DNA of 59,397 nucleotides from JAVVWB01 sp036652335 (GTDB taxonomy: Bacteria; Synergistota; Synergistia; Synergistales; Synergistaceae). Both the position numbers and the translations under genes were made by a program. Location: assembly GCA_036652335.1 (NCBI GenBank), contig JAVVWB010000011.1:1-59397 (forward strand). The letters are read 5' to 3'. How positions within the stretch are numbered: the first letter of the stretch is position 1; every line of letters begins with the position of its first letter. Below, piece by piece: positions 1-8,663 of the stretch. The notes under the pieces were generated by a model, which made no database searches, was not told where the DNA came from, and saw only the letters and a program-made list of their open reading frames with translations.

Positions 1-217
1 CTGTCTGGTATTCAACGTGTGAGATGTTGATTGTGATTCCGCGTTCTCTTTCTTCAGGGGCCTTGTCAATCATATCAAAAGGTGTGAAGTCTGCTCCACC
101 GTGGCGGGCAAGTGTTTTTGTGATTGCTGCGGTTGATGTTGTCTTACCGTGGTCAATGTGACCAATTGTACCTATGTTAAGATGTGGCTTATTTCTTACG
201 TACTTTTCCTTTGCCAT
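1..217 (-). CDS. tuf: Elongation factor Tu, N-terminal part (cut by window edge)
   Basis: EF-Tu is the GTPase that delivers aminoacyl-tRNA to the ribosome. Only the first 72 residues lie in the window. They read MAKEKYVRNKPHLNIGTIGH and continue through the G1 P-loop GHVDHGKT and the switch I stretch ERERGITIN, which is diagnostic. The ATG is preceded at good spacing by an AAGGAGG ribosome binding site. It follows fusA on the same strand, the usual last gene of the str operon. The remainder is beyond position 1. Confidence 0.97.
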   Translation of the reverse strand, partial: MAKEKYVRNKPHLNIGTIGHIDHGKTTSTAAITKTLARHGGADFTPFDMIDKAPEERERGITINISHVEYQT

Positions 218-266
218 ATCAAACCAACCTCCTTCTAGAATATGTCTAGCTGTATATTATACTTTA

Positions 267-2336
267 TTATTCGCTTTTTAGCACGATGTCGGCTACGCTT
301 TTTGGAACTTCTTCATAGTGGTCAAATGACATTGAATATGAAGCTCTTCCTGATGTCTTACTTCTAAGGTCGGTTGCATAACCAAACATTTCAGCAAGTG
401 GTACGTAAGCCTTTACAATTCTTGCATTAGCTCTTACGCCCATTTCAGCGACTCTACCGCGACGTGATGAGATATCTCCGATTACATCTCCCATATATTC
501 TTCTGGAACAACAACTTCTACATCTTCAATTGGTTCCATTAGAACTGGGGTTGCTTTCTTGAGACATTCTTTTATTGCCATTGAACCTGCAATACGGAAG
601 GCCATTTCAGAACTGTCAACGTCATGGTAGCTACCGTCAACAATGGTGACTCTAACTCCGATTACGGGATATCCACCAAGGATACCGTTGTTAAGTGCTT
701 CTTCAACACCTTTTTGAGCTGCAGGGATGTATTCCTTAGGAATTGCACCGCCGACAATTTTGTCAATCCATTCGAAACCTTTTCCGCCTTCGATTGGTTC
801 AACCTCAAGAACAACATCTCCGTATTGGCCTTTACCACCTGACTGACGAACAAATTTACCTTGTTCTCTTGCAGGCTTGCGTATTGTTTCTCTATAAGCA
901 ACCTGTGGTTGCCCTACTTTTACTTCAACGTTAAATTCTCTACGAAGTCTATCAACGATGATTTCAAGGTGAAGCTCACCCATACCACTGATGATTGTCT
1001 GTCCTGTATCTTCGTTTACTGAAACACGGAAGGTTGGGTCTTCTTCTGAGAGTGCTTCAAGTCCCTTTGCCAATTTAATCTGATCTGCTTTACTCATTGG
1101 CTCAACAGAAAGTGAGATTACCGGTTCTGGGAAGATAAGGTTTTCAAGTAAGATAGGATTCTTTTCGTCACAGAGTGTATCTCCTGTGCGAACTTGTTTG
1201 AATCCAGGGATTGCTACTATCAAACCGGCTTCAGCTGAATCCATTTCTTCTCTTTTGTTAGCATGCATGCGGAGGATACGTCCAACGCGTTCACGACGTC
1301 TTGTATTTGTATTATAGATAGACATACCGCTTTCAATTTTACCTGAGTAAATTCTGCAGAATGCAAGTCTACCAACAAATGGGTCGACCATGATTTTAAA
1401 TGCCAATGCTGAGAAAGGTTCGTCAATTGATGAATGAATTGCAATTTCTTTTTCCGTGTCATCTGGGTCAACTGCAACTACAGCTGGCATATCGAGAGGA
1501 CTTGGGAGATATGCAACGACAGCATCAAGTAAGGGCTGAACACCTTTGTTTTTAAATGCTGATCCACACATAACAGGGACAATCTCGAGAGCAATTGTTG
1601 CTTTTCTAATTGTCGCACGAATCAATTCCTCTGAAATTTCTTTACCTTCAAGGTAAAGTTCCATCATTTCATCATTGTGTTCCGCGAGCAATTCAATCAT
1701 TTCTGACCTTGCAATTTCTGCTTCATCGGCAAGTTCTGCCGGAATGTCTGTTGAGTGGAATTCAGTACCGAGTGTATCATCATAAATAATTGCCTTACCT
1801 GTGATAAGGTCAATCATTCCTTTGAATTCATCTTCAGCACCAATCGGCATCTGAATAGGCACAGCACCAGCTCCAAGACGTTTGTGCATTTGGTCTACAA
1901 CAGCGTGGAAGTTAGCTCCAACTCTGTCCATTTTGTTTACAAATGCTACACGTGGAACTTTGTATTTGTCAGCCTGACGCCACACTGTTTCTGACTGTGG
2001 TTCAACACCACCGACTGCACAGAAAACTGAAACAGCACCATCGAGGATTCTCATTGAACGTTCAACTTCAACAGTGAAGTCCACGTGGCCGGGTGTATCA
2101 ATGATGTTAATTAGGCAATCATTCCAGAAACAAGTAGTAGCAGCAGAAGTGATTGTTATACCACGCTCACGTTCCTGCTCCATCCAGTCCATTGTTGCCC
2201 CACCCTCGTGTGTTTCACCAAGTTTGTGTTTACGTCCGGTATAGAACAGTATTCTTTCTGTTGTTGTTGTTTTACCTGCGTCTATGTGTGCTGCAATACC
2301 TATATTGCGCACTTTTGATAAATCAATTCCTTGCAT
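267..2336 (-). CDS. fusA: Elongation factor G
   Basis: This is the translocation GTPase of the ribosome, 689 residues from the ATG at 2336, the usual EF-G length. Visible motifs are the P-loop AAHIDAGKTTTTER, DTPGHVDF (G3), NKMDR (G4), and the C-terminal domains IV and V ending near the stop. The reading frame continues 5 codons upstream to a TTG at 2351. The ATG start (MQGIDLSKVRN) is preferred because it matches the family N-terminus and has a GGTGGTG stretch about 6 nt upstream. It lies between rpsG and tuf in a standard str operon. Confidence 0.97.
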   Translation of the reverse strand: MQGIDLSKVRNIGIAAHIDAGKTTTTERILFYTGRKHKLGETHEGGATMDWMEQERERGITITSAATTCFWNDCLINIIDTPGHVDFTVEVERSMRILDGAVSVFCAVGGVEPQSETVWRQADKYKVPRVAFVNKMDRVGANFHAVVDQMHKRLGAGAVPIQMPIGAEDEFKGMIDLITGKAIIYDDTLGTEFHSTDIPAELADEAEIARSEMIELLAEHNDEMMELYLEGKEISEELIRATIRKATIALEIVPVMCGSAFKNKGVQPLLDAVVAYLPSPLDMPAVVAVDPDDTEKEIAIHSSIDEPFSALAFKIMVDPFVGRLAFCRIYSGKIESGMSIYNTNTRRRERVGRILRMHANKREEMDSAEAGLIVAIPGFKQVRTGDTLCDEKNPILLENLIFPEPVISLSVEPMSKADQIKLAKGLEALSEEDPTFRVSVNEDTGQTIISGMGELHLEIIVDRLRREFNVEVKVGQPQVAYRETIRKPAREQGKFVRQSGGKGQYGDVVLEVEPIEGGKGFEWIDKIVGGAIPKEYIPAAQKGVEEALNNGILGGYPVIGVRVTIVDGSYHDVDSSEMAFRIAGSMAIKECLKKATPVLMEPIEDVEVVVPEEYMGDVIGDISSRRGRVAEMGVRANARIVKAYVPLAEMFGYATDLRSKTSGRASYSMSFDHYEEVPKSVADIVLKSE

Positions 2337-2383
2337 AACTAACACCACCAAACTAATTCGTTAAAAATCTGATACTTCATATG

Positions 2384-2854
2384 TTACCAGCGATAATGTG
2401 CAAACGCCTTGTTTGCTTCAGCCATACGGTGTGTATCTTCTTTTTTCTTGACTGATCCACCTTCACCTTTGCAGGCATCTGAGAATTCACGTGCAAGACG
2501 TTCAATCATCGGAATACCCTTGCGTGAACGTGAGAAGTTAATTATCCAACGTATTGCAAGTGCACGAGCTCTTTCAGGATCTACTTCTACAGGAACCTGA
2601 TATGTCGCTCCACCTACACGGCGTGGCTTTACTTCAACCAACGGGCTTACGTTTGCCATTGCTTTTTCAAATACTTCAGCAGGCTCGAGATCGAGTCTAC
2701 CTGCTGCCAGATCCAGTGCTCCATACAAAATTCTTTCAGCTGTGCTTTTTTTACCACCAAGCATCAAGCAGTTTACGAATTTAGTAATTGCGGGTTTCCC
2801 ATAGACTGAATCGGGCTGAGTTACACGTTTTCTTATATGTCCTTTACGTGACAT
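2384..2854 (-). CDS. rpsG: 30S ribosomal protein S7
   Basis: S7 is a primary 16S rRNA binding protein that nucleates assembly of the 30S head. At 156 residues it is full length, beginning MSRKGHIRKR and containing the conserved GGATYQVPVEV and RWIINFSRSRKG stretches. It starts 23 nt after the rpsL stop and precedes fusA, so it is almost certainly co-transcribed with both. Nothing unusual is visible. Confidence 0.97.
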   Translation of the reverse strand: MSRKGHIRKRVTQPDSVYGKPAITKFVNCLMLGGKKSTAERILYGALDLAAGRLDLEPAEVFEKAMANVSPLVEVKPRRVGGATYQVPVEVDPERARALAIRWIINFSRSRKGIPMIERLAREFSDACKGEGGSVKKKEDTHRMAEANKAFAHYRW

Positions 2855-2877
2855 TGTATAAAACCTCCCTTATTTTT

Positions 2878-3249
2878 CTACTTAGGTCTACGAGCACCGT
2901 AGAGTGAACGGCTCTGACGACGATTTTCGACTCCACCGCAGTCAAGAGTACCTCTGACTATATGATAACGAACACCAGGTAAGTCTTTTACTCGTCCACC
3001 ACGTACCAATACTACAGAGTGTTCCTGTAAATTATGACCAACACCTGGGATATAAGCTGTTACTTCTATTCCGTTTGTTAGGCGAACACGGGCAACCTTA
3101 CGGAGAGCAGAGTTAGGCTTCTTCGGTGTAACTGTATATACACGCGTACATACACCGCGACGCTGTGGGTTTTCCTGAAGTGCAGGCGCACTTGATGTAC
3201 GTCTTTTGTCTTCTCTTCCTACACGAATTAACTGACTAATTGTTGGCAA
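2878..3249 (-). CDS. rpsL: 30S ribosomal protein S12 (TTG start)
   Basis: S12 sits at the decoding centre and controls accuracy. At 123 residues it is full length. The conserved TPKKPNSALRKVARV and GGRVKDLPGVRYH loops carry the lysines whose mutation gives streptomycin resistance, and both are wild type. The start is TTG at 3249, preceded by GGAGGGAG at about 5 nt; there is no better ATG. It is the first classical str-operon gene, 19 nt after the L7Ae-like gene. Confidence 0.97.
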   Translation of the reverse strand: MPTISQLIRVGREDKRRTSSAPALQENPQRRGVCTRVYTVTPKKPNSALRKVARVRLTNGIEVTAYIPGVGHNLQEHSVVLVRGGRVKDLPGVRYHIVRGTLDCGGVENRRQSRSLYGARRPK

Positions 3250-3268
3250 ATAACTCCCTCCTTCCTTA

Positions 3269-3535
3269 TTATTTATCTATTTTTTCTTCCTTTTTAAGGA
3301 TAGCCGCTACTGCTGTTTTTCTCGGCACAGCGCAAGCTCTCCCCAATTGCAACATACTTTCAACAATTTCAACAAAAACATGATTTTCTTCCGCCATGTT
3401 TATTATCATTATCTTGTGTTTTTCTTCTGTATCTTTTGCAAGAAAAATCTTATCAATTTTGTTGACTTTTAGATATTTTATTACCGAATTTGTACCTACC
3501 AGTCTGTTTTCACAAGCCAATTCACTTAATGACAT
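3269..3535 (-). CDS. L7Ae/YbxF-family K-turn RNA-binding protein
   Basis: This 88-residue protein resembles the bacterial L7Ae-like (YbxF/RplGB) family, which binds kink-turn RNAs. Support comes from size, from the motif VGTNSVIKYLK followed by KIFLAKDTEE and GRACAVPRKTAVAAIL, and from position: a gene of this family often sits between rpoC and rpsL in Firmicutes-like str operons. A hairpin lies between rpoC and this gene. Its cellular role is not well defined in bacteria. Confidence 0.85.
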   Translation of the reverse strand: MSLSELACENRLVGTNSVIKYLKVNKIDKIFLAKDTEEKHKIMIINMAEENHVFVEIVESMLQLGRACAVPRKTAVAAILKKEEKIDK

Positions 3536-3578
3536 TATAAAATAAACTCCTTAACCTATAGGACGCACCGAGATATAA

Positions 3579-3627
3579 TAACAGCGTAAGCGATTGATGT
3601 CAATAAAATCAATCACTTACGCTGTTA
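3579..3627 (-). terminator. Hairpin between rpoC and the str operon (attenuator or terminator)
   Basis: Arms 3579-3598 and 3608-3627 form a 20-bp stem with one wobble pair. On the minus strand it is followed by TTATTATA rather than a solid T-run, so readthrough is likely. It lies 41 nt after the rpoC stop and probably lowers, rather than blocks, transcription into the L7Ae-like/rpsL genes. Confidence 0.65.
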
Positions 3628-3668
3628 TTTTTAACTAGGTATTTTTACCTATTTTTTGCTGATGCTTT

Positions 3669-6600
3669 TTATTCGTTATTCTGTGTTATCTCTGTTTTTG
3701 GCTTTTCAGTGATATTTACAGTTTTGTTTCTTTGAATTCCTGTTCCTGCCGGTATGAGCAACCCTATTATTACGTTTTCTTTTAGTCCAACAAGGTTGTC
3801 AACGTCTCCTCTTACAGCTGAGGCAGCAAGTACTTGTGCTGTCTGCTGGAATGATGCGGCAGAGAGGAAGCTGTCTGTTGCAAGTGCTGCTTTTGTTACT
3901 CCGTGAACTACAGGTTTCCACTGTGGTTCTTCTTTCAGTCTTCTTACAAATGACACTCTTGTTCTGATTTCTTTGTGTTCACTTGCAGCCTGTTTCGTTC
4001 TTACTACGATTATTCTATTTACTAATTTTGAGAGCGATTTTACGTTGGAAGCTCTTACTTCTGTTCCTGCTTTAGCAATGACGTTTCCTTCTTCATCAAT
4101 TATGTCTTCAAGTAGGATCTTACCCATTACTTTTTCCGTAAGTACTGTTTCTACTATCTTTTCTTTTGTGATGATGTATTCGTCTGTCTCTATGCCGGAT
4201 ATTTCGCCTTCAATTATTCCCCTTACTACAGAACCATCAATTTGTGATGATATGTTCTCTATCTTTTCACCATTTTCGTTTATACCTTGTATTATTGGTT
4301 TCCCGATTAGGTTTATCATTACGTGGTGCATTGCATCTGTAATGTCTATATGTTCAGGGGATTTCCATAGTTTAATTTTTGAAATATCTGAGTTTCTTAG
4401 TATTTCAGCTTCGTGTTCTGTTAAAGCACGATCGGCTTTGATTGTTTCCTGTCCTTCGATTTCAATGTTTGAAGCAAGCCAGAAACCTCTGTCTAGGTCT
4501 TCAAATATTGTTGTGTCTCTGACGTTTATTGGTGTAAATGGCATTGATACTATTTTAGTAAGGTCAGAAGATGTTAATCTTGTACCTGCAGATATTACTA
4601 CTTCCCCTGTTTCAGGATTTATAAAATCTTCAAGTAGTTCGTGTTCTTCTACCGCTCTTCTAAAAGCAGCATCTCCTATTATTACATCAATTAAGCCGCT
4701 TTCATCTTCAACAACTATTTTTCCCTGAGGTCCACCTGAGCGTAACATTTTGCTTAGGCATTCTTTAGTCATTGCTTTTGAGATATCTTCGTGCTTCATT
4801 TCTGATGGTAGTTCTACAAGTTTGTATCTTTGGAGGAATTCGTATGAGTCTTCAAGAGATTTAGCATTTTGCTCTTTGATTGTTTGTACTATTTCTTCAA
4901 GATCTTCTTTCCATACAAGTTCACCTGATACTAATGATGTGTCTCCTTCTTCTACTACTCTAACTCTGTTTACAGGAGCAACTTTTCTCAGTATTGTTTC
5001 TATGTGTTTGTCATTGATAGAAACACCCTGTGAACGATATACATCTTGAATTCCATCAAGTAGGTAGTGCTGCACAGCTTCAAGTCCTTCAACTTCAAGG
5101 AGTTGCTGTGGGTCTACGTAGCCCTCTGTGAGAACTTGACCTTTTTTAAGCATTTTTCCTACTTCAATTCCTGAGACAAAGTTTTGTGAAGCTGGAATAT
5201 TAAAGGATACTTTTTCTTCTTCACCATTTGCAGTTTCAACACCAATGATGAGTTTTTTCTTCCCATCGTTTTCTCTTATTTCAAGGAGTTCCCCATCAAC
5301 CTCAGCAAGTATTGCTAGTTTTTTGGGCCTTCTTACTTCAAAGAGTTGTTCTATTCTAGGGAGACCCTGAGTGATGTCTTCTCCTGTGAACTGACGTACA
5401 CCACCAGTGTGGAATGTACGCATTGTAAGCTGTGTACCAGGTTCTCCAATTGACTGAGCAGCTACAACACCGACTGATTCACCTATTGCAACTCTTTTAC
5501 GTGTAGCAAGGTCTCTGCCATAGCAGGTTCTGCATATTCCATGTCTAAGTCCACATGTCAATGGGCTTCTTACCCATACAGAGGTGATTCCGAGTGATTC
5601 AATGTATTTAGCTTTTTCATTTGAGATTTCTTCTCCTCTTGTTAAGAGAAGTTCTTTTGTCTCTTCATAATATAGATCTTCAAGTGCAATTCTACCTGAT
5701 AGTCTTTCAGCAATTGAGATTGTTACTTTACCATCTTGCTGGAGAAGTGGACGTATTTCTACACCTGCGTGTGTGTCACAATCTTCTTCCATTACAATTA
5801 GGTCTTGAGCAACGTCTACCAAACGACGTGTTAGGTATCCTGATTTTGCAGTACGAAGAGCCGTGTCAGCCAATCCCTTACGAGCACCGTGGGTAGAGAT
5901 AAAGTATTCTAGTGTGTTCAAACCTTCTTTAAAGTTTGCTGTAATAGGATATCTGATGATTTTTCCCGAAGGGTCTGCCATCAGTCCTCGGATACCAGCC
6001 ATCTGTGCAACCTGACCTCTTGAACCTCGAGCTCCTGAGTCAACCATTATGCGGAGTGAGTTTTTCTCATCCAATGCTTCCATGATTTTATCAGCAATCC
6101 TTCGTCCAGCATCTGACCAGAGGATGTCTTTTTGTCTCATATATTCATCTTCAGTCATGATACCGTATTCAAACTGGTTAGTAAGTTCTTCTTCTTGTAC
6201 CAAAGCAACATCAAGAATTTCTTTCTTTGCTGATGGAACTATTATGTCACCTACGCCCAAGCTGATTCCACTCTTTGTTGACCAGTGATATCCAAGTGAC
6301 TTAATTGAGTCAAGCATTTCGACCATTCCTGTTTGACCAACTTTGTCATAGGCTATATCAAGCAATGATGACATTTGCTTTTTATTTATTGTCTCATTTT
6401 TAAATCTAAGTTTTGGGTGTAGAGCACAGTTAAAGAGAACTCTACCAGGTGATGTTTCTATCCATTTGCCTTCAGAATCTCCGCAGTCCCATTCAGGGTT
6501 TTTCATTAGTTTGATTTTTGCATTAATGTGTACTGCTTCATGATCCAATGCACTTATTACATCTTCACTGTCTCTGAAGTATAAACCTTCACCTTTCATG

Positions 6601-8651
6601 CCATCATACATTGCTGTAAGGAAGTATGAACCAAGGATGATATCCTGTGTAGGGGTAACAACAGGCTTTCCACTTGCAGGAGAGAGGAGGTTGTTCGATG
6701 ATAGCATTAATACTCTCGCTTCTGTCTGTGCCTCAAGAGAGAGAGGTACGTGAACAGCCATTTGGTCTCCGTCAAAGTCAGCATTAAATGCTGTACAAAC
6801 TAGTGGGTGAAGTCTTATTGCTTTCCCTTCTATTAGAACCGGTTCAAATGCCTGAATACCAAGTCTGTGAAGCGTAGGAGCACGGTTCAACATTACAGGA
6901 TGATCTTTTATTATGTTTTCAAGTATTGCCCAAACTTCGTCTCTTCCCTTTTCGATGTATCTACGTGCGCTCTTTACGTTGGGCGCAAGTCCGTTTTCAA
7001 CAAGTTTATGGATGACAAACGGTTTGAAAAGTTCAAGAGCCATCTGTTTTGGTAGTCCACACTGGTATACTTTTAGATGTGGACCAATTGCGATGACAGA
7101 ACGTCCTGAGTAGTCAACACGTTTTCCGAGCAAGTTCTGACGGAAACGTCCTTTTTTACCTCTAAGAAGGTCTGTTAAGCTCTTTAGCGGTCTGTTTCCT
7201 GCGCCAAGAACTGCTTTACCTCTACGACCATTGTCTATTAAGGCATCAACTGATTCTTGAAGCATTCTTTTTTCGTTGCGTACGATTATTTCTGGTGCTC
7301 TAAGTTCCTGTAGTTTACGTAGACGATTGTTTCTGTTTATTACACGACGATATAGGTCGTTTAAGTCGGAGGTTGCAAAACGTCCGCCATCAAGCTGAAC
7401 CATAGGTCTTAAGTCAGGCGGGATTACTGGTAGTACTGAGAGTACCATCCATTTAGGCTGACTATCGCTTTTTCTAAAGTCTTCTACAACTTGTAGACGT
7501 TTAACAAGTTTACGTTTTTTCTGTCCAGAACATTCTGTTATTTCTTCTCTCAGAGAAATGACTAGTTCTGCTGTGTCTAGTTTATCAAGTAGAGTGTAGA
7601 CACCTTCAGCACCTATTCCTGCAGAAAATTCTTTGTCATATGCTTTACATGTCATTTCTTCTTTTTCAAGAATTATGTCTGAGCGAGTAAATGGTGAGTC
7701 TGCACCATCAATAACAATGTAACACGGATCTTCTATTGTTATTTTTTCTTCTGCAGTTTCAAAACGTTTCGGATATTTCTGTTCGTAAACTTTAAGTTCA
7801 GATTCCGAGATTACATCATTTTTTGCAAAAGGAAGGTGTTCTACTGACATTACAATGTAAGCATCTTGGTTGTTTATAGCAGCCTTTGCAGATTTAAGTT
7901 CTGGATCTGCCTCTAAGTTATCAGCTAGCATTGACTCAGCTACAAGAGTATCGTTGCCGAATTCTTCGCCATTTTCTTTGTATAGTCTATATGCTGGCTC
8001 AACTTTAAAGAGGTCTCCAAAATCTGATCTTAGACGTGAAACCTGATTTGCAGGAAGAATGTCACCTTTATCAATGGCTATTTCTTCGACTTTTGTAATT
8101 CTATAGGCTTCTTCTGCCTTAAATTTAGGGTCGTAGAAACGGTGTATACGTTCTTCGGAAGCAGAGAGAAGTGTGCCTCTTCTTGTCAAATCGACACGTC
8201 TGCTTTCTGTTACAACTTTATATACTTTTTCGATACGACGTGTAGGCGCAAAGTAAACGACTTTTTCTAGTTCTTTTGTGGATGTACCAAGGAGCAAGCT
8301 AAGTCTACTGGGAATTCCTCTGAGGTACCAAATGTGGACAACTGGAGCTGCAAGTTCTATATGTCCCATTCTTTCCCTACGCACACGGTTATCTGTTATT
8401 TCGACTCCACATCTGTCACAAACAACACCTTTGAATTTAGGACCACTACGTTTGTACTTTCCACAGGAACATTCGTAACTTTTCATTGGGCCAAAGATAC
8501 GTTCACAAAATAGTCCATCCTTTTCAGGACGTAAGGATCTGTAGTTTATTGTTTCAGGCTTTTTTACTTCACCACTTGACAGTGCCCTTACTCTCTCCGG
8601 TGAGGAAAGTCTCATTCTGACGCCTGTAATTTCAAGATTTTTGTTGGTCAT
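3669..8651 (-). CDS. rpoC: DNA-directed RNA polymerase subunit beta'
   Basis: Catalytic subunit of RNA polymerase. At 1660 residues it is much longer than E. coli beta' (about 1407). The first zinc site is C61/C63/C78/C81, the catalytic NADFDGD motif is at 623-629, and the second zinc site includes CGLRHGICRTC. The bridge helix/trigger loop region (SIGEPGTQLTMRTFHTGGV) is intact. The catalytic motif lies about 165 residues later than in E. coli because of an extra segment near 170-355. A second insertion near 1290-1560 precedes the conserved C-terminal ATDSFLSAASFQQT. It starts 12 nt after rpoB. ATG start. Confidence 0.98.
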   Translation of the reverse strand: MTNKNLEITGVRMRLSSPERVRALSSGEVKKPETINYRSLRPEKDGLFCERIFGPMKSYECSCGKYKRSGPKFKGVVCDRCGVEITDNRVRRERMGHIELAAPVVHIWYLRGIPSRLSLLLGTSTKELEKVVYFAPTRRIEKVYKVVTESRRVDLTRRGTLLSASEERIHRFYDPKFKAEEAYRITKVEEIAIDKGDILPANQVSRLRSDFGDLFKVEPAYRLYKENGEEFGNDTLVAESMLADNLEADPELKSAKAAINNQDAYIVMSVEHLPFAKNDVISESELKVYEQKYPKRFETAEEKITIEDPCYIVIDGADSPFTRSDIILEKEEMTCKAYDKEFSAGIGAEGVYTLLDKLDTAELVISLREEITECSGQKKRKLVKRLQVVEDFRKSDSQPKWMVLSVLPVIPPDLRPMVQLDGGRFATSDLNDLYRRVINRNNRLRKLQELRAPEIIVRNEKRMLQESVDALIDNGRRGKAVLGAGNRPLKSLTDLLRGKKGRFRQNLLGKRVDYSGRSVIAIGPHLKVYQCGLPKQMALELFKPFVIHKLVENGLAPNVKSARRYIEKGRDEVWAILENIIKDHPVMLNRAPTLHRLGIQAFEPVLIEGKAIRLHPLVCTAFNADFDGDQMAVHVPLSLEAQTEARVLMLSSNNLLSPASGKPVVTPTQDIILGSYFLTAMYDGMKGEGLYFRDSEDVISALDHEAVHINAKIKLMKNPEWDCGDSEGKWIETSPGRVLFNCALHPKLRFKNETINKKQMSSLLDIAYDKVGQTGMVEMLDSIKSLGYHWSTKSGISLGVGDIIVPSAKKEILDVALVQEEELTNQFEYGIMTEDEYMRQKDILWSDAGRRIADKIMEALDEKNSLRIMVDSGARGSRGQVAQMAGIRGLMADPSGKIIRYPITANFKEGLNTLEYFISTHGARKGLADTALRTAKSGYLTRRLVDVAQDLIVMEEDCDTHAGVEIRPLLQQDGKVTISIAERLSGRIALEDLYYEETKELLLTRGEEISNEKAKYIESLGITSVWVRSPLTCGLRHGICRTCYGRDLATRKRVAIGESVGVVAAQSIGEPGTQLTMRTFHTGGVRQFTGEDITQGLPRIEQLFEVRRPKKLAILAEVDGELLEIRENDGKKKLIIGVETANGEEEKVSFNIPASQNFVSGIEVGKMLKKGQVLTEGYVDPQQLLEVEGLEAVQHYLLDGIQDVYRSQGVSINDKHIETILRKVAPVNRVRVVEEGDTSLVSGELVWKEDLEEIVQTIKEQNAKSLEDSYEFLQRYKLVELPSEMKHEDISKAMTKECLSKMLRSGGPQGKIVVEDESGLIDVIIGDAAFRRAVEEHELLEDFINPETGEVVISAGTRLTSSDLTKIVSMPFTPINVRDTTIFEDLDRGFWLASNIEIEGQETIKADRALTEHEAEILRNSDISKIKLWKSPEHIDITDAMHHVMINLIGKPIIQGINENGEKIENISSQIDGSVVRGIIEGEISGIETDEYIITKEKIVETVLTEKVMGKILLEDIIDEEGNVIAKAGTEVRASNVKSLSKLVNRIIVVRTKQAASEHKEIRTRVSFVRRLKEEPQWKPVVHGVTKAALATDSFLSAASFQQTAQVLAASAVRGDVDNLVGLKENVIIGLLIPAGTGIQRNKTVNITEKPKTEITQNNE

Positions 8652-8663
8652 TACTTTTCCCCC

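Noticed and set aside
3973..4728. Plus-strand open frame of 251 codons antisense to rpoC
   Set aside because: It lies opposite the coding strand of a conserved gene, has no ribosome binding site and its composition is what reverse-complemented rpoC codons give.
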